Of a stretch of 64,000 bases of DNA, positions 23,299 to 35,066 are shown piece after piece. The first letter of the stretch is position 1; every line of letters begins with the position of its first letter. The notes below the pieces were generated by a model, which saw only the letters and a list, made by a program, of their open reading frames with translations, did no database searches and was not told the origin of the DNA. A program made the translations under genes and the position numbers. The stretch is taken from contig CM076848.1 in assembly GCA_039519185.1 (NCBI GenBank), forward strand, positions 55,702,778-55,766,777, read 5' to 3'. Origin of the DNA: Astragalus membranaceus. Taxonomy: Eukaryota; Streptophyta; Magnoliopsida; Fabales; Fabaceae.

Positions 23299-26200
23299 TG
23301 TCATACCCCAATTTTGTCCAGCTTAGATCAAAACCCTAATTTTCCACAACAATAAATAAGTTGAGGAGTGAGAAGCATCATGCATTGCATTTTGAGTCCT
23401 AAAAGTCATTCCAAAGTTTCTAAAATCATTTTTAGAGTTGAAATGCACTTTTTGGGTAAATTAGGTTTTTTTGAGTCCAAAAGGGTATTTTGGTCATTTC
23501 ACAATAAAAATGATAATTCCTCATGAAGGTCATTGAGCATGCATTCTAAGATTCTAGAGGTCATTTCTAGGGTTATAGATTCATTTTTGAAGTGGAAACG
23601 CATTTTTCGGGCAAATTAGGGTTTTAGCATCAAAAAGGGTATTTTGGTCAATTGTAACGTTTTTTTTCAAAAAGGCTCAAAAAATATATATAATTAAAAA
23701 TATGAAATCTGAAATCAAAAATGAAAAATGAATAATAAAATAATATTGGATGTTTATTGTATTTTTAGAATTAGGGCTAATTCCTTTTAGGTGCTTTTTG
23801 CTTTTATCCATTTTTGGCCAAAGTAAGCACCAATTTCACAAGCAAACCATCTCCCTCACTCCACCCTCAAGCTCCACGCCTCCCATCACCTTCAGCCCAC
23901 ATCAAGTTCACATCAAGCCTTTCATCAAGCACACCTTTGAATACACAACATGTTTTTACCTTCCTTCTCTCTACACCACAAAATACACACTAATTCCTTT
24001 ACTTCCCTCTCACAACCCTTAACCCATGAGAGCTTGAGGCTACTCTGATTTTTTTGACCCTAGCACACAATACTCTCCTCTCCTCTCTCTCAAAAAAACC
24101 GAAACCCTCTCCTCCATCTTCTCTACACAATTTCTTCAACCATAAAATACCAAAGCTTGATAATCCTTCATCTATTCAATAACTCTCCTTCCAAGCTTCC
24201 ATAATCATCCAAGTTTCATCAAAATCCACCCAAGGAAGAGGATTTGCGTAAGGATCTAGATTGTTGGAGGTGTTCTTCAAGTGTTCTTGCACCTATTTTA
24301 CATCTTTATTCCTTTTCTAGTTATTTCTTGAGGTAAGCCTATTATCTCTTGCATTTTAATTATTAACATGTAAATCTTTCTTCTACTCCTCTTTCCTTTC
24401 TCAAAAGGCTTAGAGGACTTGTTTCCAACATTATGACAAGGACATTGGGAGTCTTGGGTGTTGGCAATGAGTCCTTGGCCTTGAGGGGAATTTTCTTGTG
24501 TTTTAACCATGTAGTTTGTATTTTCACACTCATTTTCTCACTTTTCCATAAATAGAGGGCTTTCACATATTATATGCATCTTCTTGTTCATATCATAACT
24601 TGCAAGTTGAATTTTGGCTTGATTTATGGGTGTAGGGGTTTCGGTTTTGAGCCTTAGAATTTAGGGTTTTTGTTGCTTTCTTTTCACTCCTTGATTTATG
24701 TAAATAAAATGCATGATGTGCTTGATTTGCATGATTTGTTCTATGTGTTGATTATGAGTTTTGGCATGAAAAATTTGGTGTTTATGCTCATATAGGGGTT
24801 CGGCCATAGAGCCCATTTTTCTGCATATTTTAGTGCTCAAAATGTGTTGTTTGATCTTGTGTAGATAAGTGTAATTGTGTTAGTGTGTTTTTGACTTTTA
24901 ACCACCTTTTTACATTTTTACTTTACCATTTCATTAAGTAATTACCATTTACTTTTTTTTACATTTTTACTTTACAATTTCATTAAGTAATTACCATTTA
25001 CTTTTTTTTACATTTTTACTTTACCCTTTCATTAAGTAAATACCATTTGCCTCATGCATTTGTACTTTACCATTCACTAACTTTTTACTAAAAGTTTTAC
25101 TACTTGTCAATTTGCAAAAAATACCCAAAATATTTTCACACTTTGCATTTCATCACTTGTGTGACACATTCTTATGTTTGCACATTAATGCTTGCATACT
25201 TTCATATGCTTACATGTTCATGCATTCTTATATGCTTATGCCTCTTGCATTCTCATACTCTCTTACATGTTCATGCATCCATTAATATCATGTCTTGCAT
25301 TCATTATCATATGATCATGCATTCATTAACATGATATCTTGCATTCATTTTCACATGTTCATTCACCTAACCTAGAATACTCTATACCTATGATTAATTG
25401 TATTTCTTTGTCCTTGATGCCATTTGAATGTCTTGACTTAATTGTGCACAAACCCTTTTGCACAATCATGTGCCCTTATAAGACTACCAACATGTGTAGC
25501 ATGGAGATATATGTGCCCCTCTTGAGATTGCTCCCAACTTGTGTAGCAATTCCCCTTCACACACAAACACAATTGTTTTGAGAACTTTGTCTCGCATCTT
25601 TGTCAATTAAATCTCTTGATTATATCGGCATGCTTAATCTTAGTTGATGGTCAACATGTTCATGATCGCTTGATTAGTTGAATATGTTTGAACTTCATTC
25701 ATTCATTTTGCATTTGGTTTTGGACATAGAATTCGATTGAAAATGATTTATTTATTTTCTAAAAAACTGTTTTCCAAACCCATTAATTTTCGAAGCATTT
25801 TCAATAAACAAAAATAAGCAAGTAGTGGAGGTCACCCATAACTTTTGTTAGTTTGATCTCTATGAACGGTCTTCAATTTCGCATGAGTACTTAGCGATGA
25901 TTACCCATAACCTTAGTTAGTTTAATCATTCGCTAATGCTCGTCCTACTTCGAAAACCTTTTCAAAACCAAAGAGCTAGAACTACGTCGCTTTGATTCCC
26001 ATTTGGGATACGTAGGAGCGAGTCACGTCCTCGTCAAGCACAACAAACCAAAATTAATTCGATTGCGAAAGCCTTTTTTGATCATCTAAAATAAAAACCG
26101 ATTATCATTAATGATCACTCGCGCCGTTGCTGTTTGGTTGTTAATGATAATTTCATTTTCAAAAGAGTTAGTAGCGCGGCCACTCTAAACCGTTGTTGTT

Positions 26201-26809
26201 TGGTCGTCGCGAACACTCGAATCAAAAGCAAAACCGATTATCGTTAATGATCACTCGCGCCGTTGCCGTTTGGTTGTTAATGATAATTTCATTTTCAAAA
26301 GAGTTAGTAGCGCGGCCACTCTAAACCGTTGTTGTTTGGTCATCGCGAATCCTCACTCCTACTGCGAAAACTCATCTAAACAGACTAAAAAACAAAAACC
26401 TTTTTAGGACAACCAAGAACTACGTAGCTTTGAATTCTCCATCGCACCAGGAGATACGTAGGAGCGAGAGGCCAACTCTCGTCAAGCGCCAAAAATAAAA
26501 ATTTTCATTAAGTCTTCTCACTCCCTTTTCAATAAAGAGGCAAAATAAAAGCATTTTCAAATCAACACTTCAAACCACACATTTAATTAAAGGTTCCCTT
26601 TCGGTAGAAAGGAGGTACGGGGTGCTAATACCTTCCCCATGCCTAATCGACCCCCGAACCCATATCTCTAGTTTTCGAAAGACCACCCGCCTTGTCTAAA
26701 AGACCTTTTTTCAATGTTTTGGTCTTAAAATTAAAATATTGGTGGCGGCTCCATACCTTTTCCACGTTGTACAATGAGAAGTCCGAACCGGATTTTTTGG
26801 GGTGCAACA
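23299..26809 (+). repeat. 3' LTR of element d (3,511 bp)
   Basis: Same length and constant offset as the 5' LTR. It is followed directly by the GAAGG duplication and the resumed gag frame of element c. Confidence 0.95.
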
Positions 26810-26814
26810 GAAGG

Positions 26815-29255
26815 TAGCTGGTGTACATGAAGTAAGTGAAGTTTCTGCTTTATCTGCACAGGTTGCCTCTCTTACTAACATGATAAAATCTATGAGCACA
26901 TCAAACGCTGTCGCGGTTACCGCTGCAGCGGTGCATGAACCTACAGTAGCTGTTATTGAGCAAGCCTCTCCAGGGTCAGTAAGCTGTGTATATTGTGGAG
27001 GAGAGCATTTGTATGAGGAATGTCCTGGTAATCCTGTCTCTGTGAACTTTGTGGGTTTCAATAAAAACAATAATCCCTACTCAAATACCTATAATCCTGG
27101 TTGGAAGAACCACCCCAATTTCAAATGGGGAGCCAACAATGCAACAGCACCTAATTATAGTGCTCCAGCAAATCCACCAGGATTCCCTGCTCAGAATTAC
27201 CAAAGACAGAATGCCCCTGTGATAGATAATTCATTAGAAGGATTGATGAAAGGTTTCATGAGTGATTGCAAGACAGCCCTGAAAACTCATGAAGCTTCCA
27301 TTAAAAATCTAGAAGTGCAGATGGGGCAGATGGCTAATGTCCTTTCCCAAAGAATCAGTGGATCATTACCATCCACTACAGAAGCTTCAACTTCAGGTAC
27401 TGCAGGGAAGGAGCATGTAAAAGCTATAACCTTAAGGAGTGGGAGAGATTTGATAGGATCTTCAACTGTTCCAGATGATGAAAAAAACCAAAATTCTGAA
27501 AAACAAAAAGAACCTACAACACACGCTATAGCGCCTGAACCTACCGCTACAGCGCCTGTTGTTGAGAGAACACCACCACCACCCAAAATTATTCCAACAT
27601 ACCCAGATCCTCCATATCCTCAAAGACTTCGAAAGGCTCATGAAGACAAGCAATTCAACAAATTCATAGAAGTCCTTAAACAATTGCACATTAATGTTCC
27701 TTTGGTGGAAGCTCTCCAACAAATGCCTAACTATGCAAAGTTTATGAAGGATGTGCTTAGTAAGAGGAGGAGACTAGGGGAGTTTGAAACAGTGGCAATG
27801 ACTGGGGAATGCAGCATGTTGATGCAAAACAAGCTCCCACCCAAATCAAAGGATCCTGGCAGTTTTACTATACCATGCTCAATTGGAAACTTCTACTCTG
27901 GCCGTGCCCTATGTGATTTGGGAGCCAGCATAAATCTCATGCCTAAGTCCATATACACTCAGCTAGGAGTGGGAACTGCCAGACCTACCTCACTTACACT
28001 GCAGCTTGCTGATAGAACTCTTGCATATCCAGAAGGAATCTTAGAAGATGTTCTAATAAAGGTAGACAAATTTGTATTTCCTGTTGATTTTGTAATCTTA
28101 GACTTTGATGCAGATAAAGAAGTACCCATCATATTGGGAAGACCATTTTTGGCCACGGGAAGAACTTTGATTGATGTGCAAAGAGGAGAATTGATCATGA
28201 GGGTCAATGACCAAGAAGTCAAGTTCAACATTCTCAATGCTATAAAATTCCCAGATCCCAATATTGAAGAGTGCTCCTTTGTGTCTGTTATTGATAAAGT
28301 AGTTCAAGATCACTTCCAGAAAAGCTCAGATCATCTGAGGCAATTACTGAACAACAGTAAAGATACATGGTCTGATACAGAAGCTACAGGAGAGGAGGAA
28401 CAGACAGCCAAAGAAATTTGGGCTAAGAAATATGAATCTTTGGAGCAAGAGAATTCAGACATAAGAAAGGATCTCCCCTCCACTGAACAACCACCAACTC
28501 TGGAACTTAAAGATTTACCTTCACACCTCAAATATGCTTATCTAGGTAACAATAGTACTTTGCCTGTTATAATTGCTGCTGACCTTTCTGAAAAGCAGGA
28601 ACATGATCTGATTCAGACGCTACAGCGGCATAAAAAGGCAATTGGTTGGCAAATGTCAGACATAAAAGGTATCAGTCCAACCATTTGTATGCACAGAATA
28701 GTGTTAGAAGAAGACTCTAAAAATTACATTGAGGGGCAGAGGAGGTTAAATCCAATTATGAAAGAGGTGGTGAAGAAGGAAATCATCAAGTGGTTGGATG
28801 CAGGTATTGTATACCCTATTTCTGACAGTGCATGGGTTAGTCCTGTGCAGTGTGTGCCAAAGAAGGGAGGGGTAACAGTAATAACAAATGAAATGAATGA
28901 GCTGCTTCCAACCAGAAAGGTAACAGGCTGGAGAATATGCATGGATTACAGGAGGTTGAATAAGGCAACAAGAAAGGACCATTTTCCATTACCTTTCATT
29001 GACCAGATGCTGGACAGGCTAGCAGGTAAAGAATTTTATTGCTTTCTTGATGGTTATTCAGGTTATAACCAGATTGCAATATTACCTGAGGACCAGCAGA
29101 AAACTACTTTCACTTGTCCTTATGGCACCTTTGCTTTTAGAAGGATGCCATTTGGCCTGTGTAATGCACCTGCCACTTTTCAGAGGTGTATGATGGCAAT
29201 TTTCTCTGATTACATTGAAAGATCCATGGAAGTCTTCATGGATGATTTCTGTGTT
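26815..29255 (+). CDS. Element c gag C-terminus, protease and first part of RT
   Basis: This continues the gag frame after element d. Seen in order: the gag zinc knuckle C-V-Y-C-G-G-E-H-L-Y-E-E-C near 26984-27022; a Pro-rich linker; the aspartic protease motif L-C-D-L-G-A-S-I-N-L-M-P near 27908-27943 (Asp in D-L-G-A replaces the usual D-S/T-G and fits the Athila lineage); then RT with W-V-S-P-V-Q-C-V-P, C-M-D-Y-R-R-L-N (near 28938), F-L-D-G-Y-S-G-Y (near 29045) and F-M-D-D (29235-29246). The frame is open throughout and then breaks at the base of the active-site loop. Several CGCTRYAGCG words lie in this coding part. In the family the polyprotein is cleaved by its own protease. Confidence 0.9.
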
Positions 29256-31455
29256 TGGAGAAACATTCCATCTGTGCTTATCCAACTTGGAAGAAATCTT
29301 GATTAGATGTGAAGAAACTAACCTTGTGCTGAACTGGGAGAAATGCCATTTTATGGTGCAAGAAGGTATAGTTTTGGGGCATAAGGTATCCAAAAAAGGA
29401 TTGGAAGTGGACAAGGCTAAAATAGAGGTCATTGAGAAGCTATCTCCTCCAACAAACATCAAAGGTATTAGAAGCTTTTTGGGGCATGCTGGATTCTATA
29501 GGAGATTCATAAAAGATTTTTCAAAAATCTCCAAACCTTTGTGCCAACTGTTACAGCATGATAACCCCTTTATATTTGATGAACCATGCATATTAGCCTT
29601 TGATAAGTTAAAGAAAGCTTTAATAACAGCACCAGTTATTATAGCTCCTGACTGGAGTAAGCCTTTTGAGCTTATGTGTGATGCTAGTGACTTTGCCATT
29701 GGAGCTGTCCTTGGGCAAAGGTATGATAAAATTTTTCACTCTATATATTATGCTAGCAAAACACTTGTAGAAGCTCAATTGAATTACACAGTCACTGAAA
29801 AAGAACTATTAGCTGTAGTCTTTGCATTTGATAAGTTTAGATCATATTTGGTTGGCACCAAGGTAATAGTCTTCACAGACCATTCAGCCATTAAATATTT
29901 GATAACAAAAAAAGATGCAAAGCCTAGGCTAATTAGGTGGGTTCTCCTACTCCAAGAATTTGATTTAGAAATAAGGGACAAAAAGGGAGTGGAGAACCAA
30001 GTTGCTGACCATCTTTCTAGATTAGAAAGAGACATTGCAGGTACAGCTGGTGGGGAGATCAAAAAATACTTTCCAGATGAACAGCTGTTGGCAATGACTA
30101 ATGACTCAACAACCGCTGTAGCGGTCAGTATAACAACACTTGACGCTGCAGCGGCTGAACCAGCAACACCTTGGTATGCTGATATAGTAAACTTTCTGGT
30201 TAGCAAGGTGGTACCTGCTGAGATGACTTATCAGCAAAGAAGAAGGTTCTTCCACACACTGAAACAATATTATTGGGATGAACCTTTTCTATACAAGAAG
30301 TGTCAAGACCAGTTAATGAGGAGATGCCTAGCAGAGAAAGAACAAATTCAAGTGCTACAGCACTGCCATTCTGCACCATGTGGTGGGCATTTTGGTGGTG
30401 TTAGAACTGCTGCAAAGGTATTGCAATCTGGCTACTTTTGGCCTTCACTTTTCAAAGATGCTCAAGACTTTGTTAAAAAATGTAACAGGTGCCAAAGAAC
30501 AGGGAATATTTCAAACAAACATGAAATGCCTTTAACAAACATTCTAGAGGTTGAACTCTTTGATGTTTGGGGAATGGATTTCATGGGACCTTTTCCCCCT
30601 TCTCATGGAAACCTATACATTTTAGTAGCAGTAGACTATGTTTCAAAATGGGTGGAAGCTGTTGCTTTACCCAACAATGATGCAAGGTCTGTGAGCAAAT
30701 TTTTATTGAAAAACATTTTCACTCGTTTTGGAACTCCTAGAGCCATCATAAGTGATGAGGGATCTCATTTTTGTAATAAACTAATTGAGACCCTATTGGC
30801 TAAATATGGAGTCAAACATAAAATAGCAACTGCTTATCATCCACAAACTAGTGGTCAAACTGAATTGTCAAATAGAGAAATAAAAAGAATGTTGGAAAAA
30901 ATGGTAGGGCCTTCAAGGAAAGATTGGTCAATACATCTAGATGATGCTTTATGGGCCTACAGAACAACTTATAAAACACCTTTGGGGATGTCCCCCTATA
31001 GGTTGGTTTATGGGAAGTCCTGTCACCTACCAATTGAACTTCAACACAAGGCCCATTGGGCTCTAAAAAAACTCAATTTTGACTACAAGAAAGCAGGAGA
31101 TGCTAGATTGCTGCAATTAAATGAATTGGAAGAACTTAGGCATTTTGCCTATGAGAATGCAGCAATCTATAAAGAGAAAACTAAGGTGTGGCATGATCAA
31201 AAACTGATAAAAAGAGATCTCACAGAAGGAGGACAGGTATTGCTTTACAACTCCAGGTTGAGATTGTTTCCTGGAAAGTTAAAATCCAGGTGGTCAGGCC
31301 CTTTTCAATTAATGAAAATATATAGCCATGGGGCTGTGGACCTCTATGATGTGACCACCAATACCACCTTCAAAGTGAATGGCCAAAGGGTTAAACAATA
31401 TTTTGGTGAAAATGTGGTAAGGGACAAAACCACAATTGAGCTTAAAGATCTCTAA
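29256..31455 (+). CDS. Element c RT C-terminus, RNase H and integrase
   Basis: This continues pol in a new frame after a net 2-bp loss near 29250 (the equivalent in A reads F-M-D-D-F-S-V-F-G-E). RT connects to RNase H (D-A-S-D-F-A-I-G-A-V-L-G-Q near 29680; T-E-K-E-L-L-A-V-V-F-A-F near 29797; D-H-S-A-I-K-Y near 29878; V-A-D-H-L-S-R near 30001). Integrase follows: zinc-binding H-C-H-S-A-P-C-G-G-H...C-N-R-C-Q (30361-30495), catalytic Asp in M-D-F-M-G (near 30574), Asp in I-S-D-E-G (near 30751), Glu in N-R-E-I-K-R (near 30877), and a C-terminal G-P-F-Q-L-style domain. Frame open to stop 31453-31455. Enzyme roles are established for the family; with the frameshift this copy cannot make full RT. 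Confidence 0.92.
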
Positions 31456-31965
31456 TTTGAAAGAGAAAGTCTGGCTGCAGACTTTAAAAGCAAGCGCTCT
31501 TGGGAGGCACCCCAAGAATTCTAACAAAATTGTTATGTTTATTTTCTATGCAGGAAATTAGGATAAGCGCTGTAGCGGTTGCTTAAAACAACGACGCTGT
31601 AGCGTTTGTCTTAAATCAGGACTGGGTGAGGTCAAACAAAAAAATAAAAAGATCCTGCTCAGGATGAGCTGGCACTGTACCCACATCCCTAGCCTGACAA
31701 GCACGTGCACCTACTCACCTGCAATTGTCAAATCAACAGTTTCATCTTCTCTCTCCCACTTCACTCACAAAACCGTAAATTTAATATCCACAACTCCCCA
31801 CGCCACCATTTTCTTTTCTCTTTCTCTTTCCTTCATCTCAGAAACTGCTCGCAACCGTTACACTCACCACTCAAAAACTTCCACTCCGTCTTCTTCCTTC
31901 GTCCCAACACACACCAACACTTCCCAAAGCGCCCAGAAGCAAATACGCAAAACTCTTAACCAACC
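31456..31965 (+). other. Spacer of element c between pol and the 3' ORF
   Basis: 510 bp, non-coding. It holds two CGCTGTAGCG words (31568-31577, 31595-31604) 27 bp apart and then a pyrimidine-rich CT/CA leader (31700-31900) before the next ATG, which may serve as a 5' leader or splice region for a separate mRNA (inference). Confidence 0.6.
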
Positions 31966-33909
31966 ATGACCAAAAAGCAAGCCGCACTCAAACGATCTGG
32001 TAAAGGGGCTACTAAGAAACCAGAACCCTCAAATCCTACGAAAAACACCATGCCTAAGGCAACTCAAGATCCTCAAAGGTTCTGGAAGATGGATTTCATA
32101 GCTGAAAGAGGATTCAAGACAGAAAATGCTCCTGATGCGTTTTCAACCGCTGTCACATCGCTGGGATGGGAGAGCTTCATCAAGCATCGCAAAGATTACA
32201 TGACATCTTTGGTACGAGAGTTCTATTCGGGCATTGAAGAACCTAAGGAGGGAAAGCCTCAAACTCACTCACTAGTAAGAGGAGAAACTGTGAACTTCAA
32301 CTCCAGAACAATCAATGATATCTTTCATTTAGGTTATCATGGAAAAGCGCTGGAAACTAAAGTTCTGAACTGGGGAGATGAGGAAATGGAAGCTGTTCGA
32401 AGAAGGATTTGTGTGGAAGGATCAATTTGGGACAAATTTGGAGCTGAATACAAAATTAGAAAAGCCTATCTGTGTGAAGAAGCAAATCTGTGGTGTAGCT
32501 TCATCAAACACTCCCTGCTGCCAACATCTCACACAACATTTGTGGAGAAAGAAAGACTCATTGTCATTGATGCTATAATGGCAGGAGAAAAGATAGATGT
32601 GGGCAGATTGATAGCCAGAGAGATAGAGAAGTGCAGAGTTAAAAAGGGAGGTAACTTATATTTTCCTTGTTTAATTTCTGAGTTATGTCTGGAGGCTGAT
32701 GTAGAAGTAGAAATGAAAGAAGAAAGAAGATCCCCTCTTGGAGCATTTCCTTACATTTTCAAAGTTAAGCAGAAACCTGCCGCTGCAGCGTCTTCTGACT
32801 CTCAAGCGCTACAGCGCTTAGAGCTGAAGCAGCAGGTCCTCTGCAAATTTGTGAAGGAAAAATTTAACTGGGAAAAAGCATTGTATGCTCAAATATCCAA
32901 AGGAAAAACATCAATTCCCCCTCCTCAATTCCCTGATTGGCTGCTGGAAGAAGAGCCAATTAAAAAGCAAGAGAAAAAGGGAGTTAAGGCAGAAAAGAAA
33001 AAGGTTGAGGCTAGTCCATTAAAGAAAGCAAAGGCTAGTCCAGCAAAGAAAACAAAGCCTAGCCCAGCCAAGAAAGTGCAAAAAGCTGTAGTAGAGGAGG
33101 AAAGCCTGGATTCTGATGACATTGAGAACCTTAGTGAGGAAGATGAAGAAGAAACAATTGCAGTCATGAAAGAGATGGAAAAGCAAGATGATGAAGAATC
33201 ATCAGGAGAAGAAAGTGAGTCTGAAGAAGAAACTGAGAGTGAGGAGGAGGAGCAAGCTGAAGAAATACAATGTGATCCAACCCCAAGCCCAAAGATACCA
33301 AAAACAACCAATCCACCATCAACCCCCACTGCCAAAACAACCAATCCACCATCAACCCCCACCACCATCCCTGAACATACCAAACCAACACCTAAGAAAG
33401 CACCTGCCAAGCAAGTAACACCAAAGAAGCCTGAACCAAAACAGCCAGCACCAAAAGAAAAACCCACTGAGCAGCTCAACAAAATTTATCAGTCATACAT
33501 AAAGCCTAGAAGAGCCACAGGTGTCAAACTGGCTGAGTACCCAGAAGAAGGTATTCAACCAGTAGGCGCTGCAGCAACTATGTCTGCAGTACCTAGTGAC
33601 CCATTGCCTGAGGTGCATCTCACAGAAGAGGAATCTGAAAAAGAGGCTGCTGAGGAGCTGGTAAATATGCAAGATGAAAAAGAGTCAGTGCTGGAGCAGG
33701 TGGAAGAAGAGGAGCAAGAGCAAACAGAAAAGGAAGAAGCAGAGCAGGAGTCAGACGCTGCAGCAGCAGCAGCTCAGGATGTAAGCGCTACAGCGCCACC
33801 AACCGCTGTAGCGGATGAAAGCCCTGCTCCACCTCAGCCAAAGAAGAAGAAGGCAGCAAAAGGAGCCCCAGAACCTTCAAGAGCCAGTAAGAGGCTCAAG
33901 AAGGCCTAA
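31966..33909 (+). CDS. Element c additional 3' ORF (647 aa), in the Athila env-like position
   Basis: A long intact ORF placed where Athila elements carry their third ORF. Residues ~30-265 resemble the 'putative plant transposon protein' domain (F-I-A-E-R-G-F, G-W-E-S-F-I-K-H, L-V-R-E-F-Y, L-V-R-G-E-T-V-N-F). The rest is low complexity: a Lys/Ser/Pro block near 325-375 with three S-P-x-K-K units, an acidic Glu/Ser block near 380-440, a Pro/Thr/Lys block with a duplicated T-T-N-P-P-S-T-P-T unit near 445-465, another Glu-rich block, and a basic C-terminus (P-K-K-K-K ... S-K-R-L-K-K-A) that looks like a nuclear localisation signal. No signal peptide or membrane segment is visible, so an envelope role is not supported. 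ATG 31966 has context ACCATGA. The function is unknown. Confidence 0.85.
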   Translation: MTKKQAALKRSGKGATKKPEPSNPTKNTMPKATQDPQRFWKMDFIAERGFKTENAPDAFSTAVTSLGWESFIKHRKDYMTSLVREFYSGIEEPKEGKPQTHSLVRGETVNFNSRTINDIFHLGYHGKALETKVLNWGDEEMEAVRRRICVEGSIWDKFGAEYKIRKAYLCEEANLWCSFIKHSLLPTSHTTFVEKERLIVIDAIMAGEKIDVGRLIAREIEKCRVKKGGNLYFPCLISELCLEADVEVEMKEERRSPLGAFPYIFKVKQKPAAAASSDSQALQRLELKQQVLCKFVKEKFNWEKALYAQISKGKTSIPPPQFPDWLLEEEPIKKQEKKGVKAEKKKVEASPLKKAKASPAKKTKPSPAKKVQKAVVEEESLDSDDIENLSEEDEEETIAVMKEMEKQDDEESSGEESESEEETESEEEEQAEEIQCDPTPSPKIPKTTNPPSTPTAKTTNPPSTPTTIPEHTKPTPKKAPAKQVTPKKPEPKQPAPKEKPTEQLNKIYQSYIKPRRATGVKLAEYPEEGIQPVGAAATMSAVPSDPLPEVHLTEEESEKEAAEELVNMQDEKESVLEQVEEEEQEQTEKEEAEQESDAAAAAAQDVSATAPPTAVADESPAPPQPKKKKAAKGAPEPSRASKRLKKA

Positions 33910-35066
33910 AAAGGCAAGAATTGTTGGCTTCTTATGCCAGTTATGTACTTTGTACTTTATTTTGTTGTTATGTTAAGGCCTCTCCCTTTCTTGTCACGCA
34001 AGCAGTGAGGACACTGCTGATTTTAATTTCTGGGGGAGGACCTTATGGTTAACAGTGTTTTTAAATTAAGTACAATGATGTTTTTAAATATTTATTATAA
34101 TTATGCCATGTTTTGCATGTGTTGCATGTTTTTGAATATTTTGTATGCTTGAATGGGAAGTATGATTAGCTGCATGTTTTAAATTTCTTAGTAAGCAAAA
34201 GCTGATTCATATAGCCAAATTTAAATAAGAATTTTTTGAGTAAGGCAGCATTGTGAAAACAATGAAATGATGTTGTTGCTGCTTTTACACAAAATCCAAG
34301 CTTAGTAAAGAACCTAGTTAGCTAGGAATAATCTAAGGATGAAGTTAAGTTTTGGATAACCAAAGGGTTAGCCAAGTTTTCATTAAAAATTGAGAGTTGT
34401 TTTAAAAGCTAAGTTTGGGGGAGCATCGGTTATGTTAAGGCTAGGAACAAAAGATGATAAATTGGCCTTTGTACAATGAAAAAAAAAATAAAAATGAATG
34501 TGGTCTTGAAAGAAGTTGCAAAATATCTTAAATAAATTGCTGAGTTGTTCCAAAAAGCATAAAAAGAAAATGCAAATAAGGAGCTCAGTAATGAAGATAG
34601 CATCTAGTTTTAATCATAAAATCTAGCGCTACAGCGTCTACGGACTTTGAAGCACTACAGCGGTTGATCACTAGACCAAAAGTTTAGGTACTGGCCAATA
34701 ATCTGAAAAATGCCTAATTAAAGCCCTTTGCTGTGCTTTGAAGCCCCTCAGATCTTGTGTGAAATTGTTATTCCACTCTTCTTTTTGAAAGCATTCTTTG
34801 CCTAACCCAAAAGAAATCCATTCTTCTCAAACCTTAGAGAAATTCTGAAATTAGCTAGGGACTAGGTTAAGCTTTGATATCACACACTCACAACTGAGCA
34901 GTAATGATTCTATTTGAATTGTGGATCACTATGGTGTGTGAAAATGATAAGATTTAGCTTTTGAATAAATCCTGTTTAATTTAAAAGCTGCAGCTAGTTA
35001 TATAAGAACTTTATCTTGTTCAAGTGTCATTACTTGGGGACAAGCAATGGTTTAAGTTTGGGGGTG
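33910..35066 (+). other. 3' untranslated region of element c, with PPT
   Basis: 1.16 kb without coding sequence. The final tract TTTAAGTTTGGGGGTG (about 35051-35066) directly precedes the 3' LTR and is the polypurine tract. A second, similar tract AAGTTTGGGGGAGC lies near 34410. One exact CGCTACAGCG (34627-34636) and a one-mismatch copy (34653-34662) are present. Confidence 0.75.

Larger units (their letters stand above)
13020..26809 (+). mobile_element. Element d: gag-only Ogre/Tat-like LTR retrotransposon
   Basis: 13,790 bp, innermost layer. LTRs 13020-16530 and 23299-26809 are both 3,511 bp at constant offset 10,279. One mismatch was noticed by eye (T/C at 16406/26685), so insertion was recent. 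Perfect target duplication GAAGG at 13015-13019 and 26810-26814. A primer site follows the 5' LTR and a purine tract AAAGAGGGGCAGC precedes the 3' LTR. The 6.8-kb interior encodes one gag-type protein and nothing resembling protease, RT, RNase H or integrase. The long LTRs, gag sequence and 3' tandem repeats match Ogre/Tat elements. It must rely on enzymes from another copy (inference). Removing d with one GAAGG restores the gag frame of c. Confidence 0.93.
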
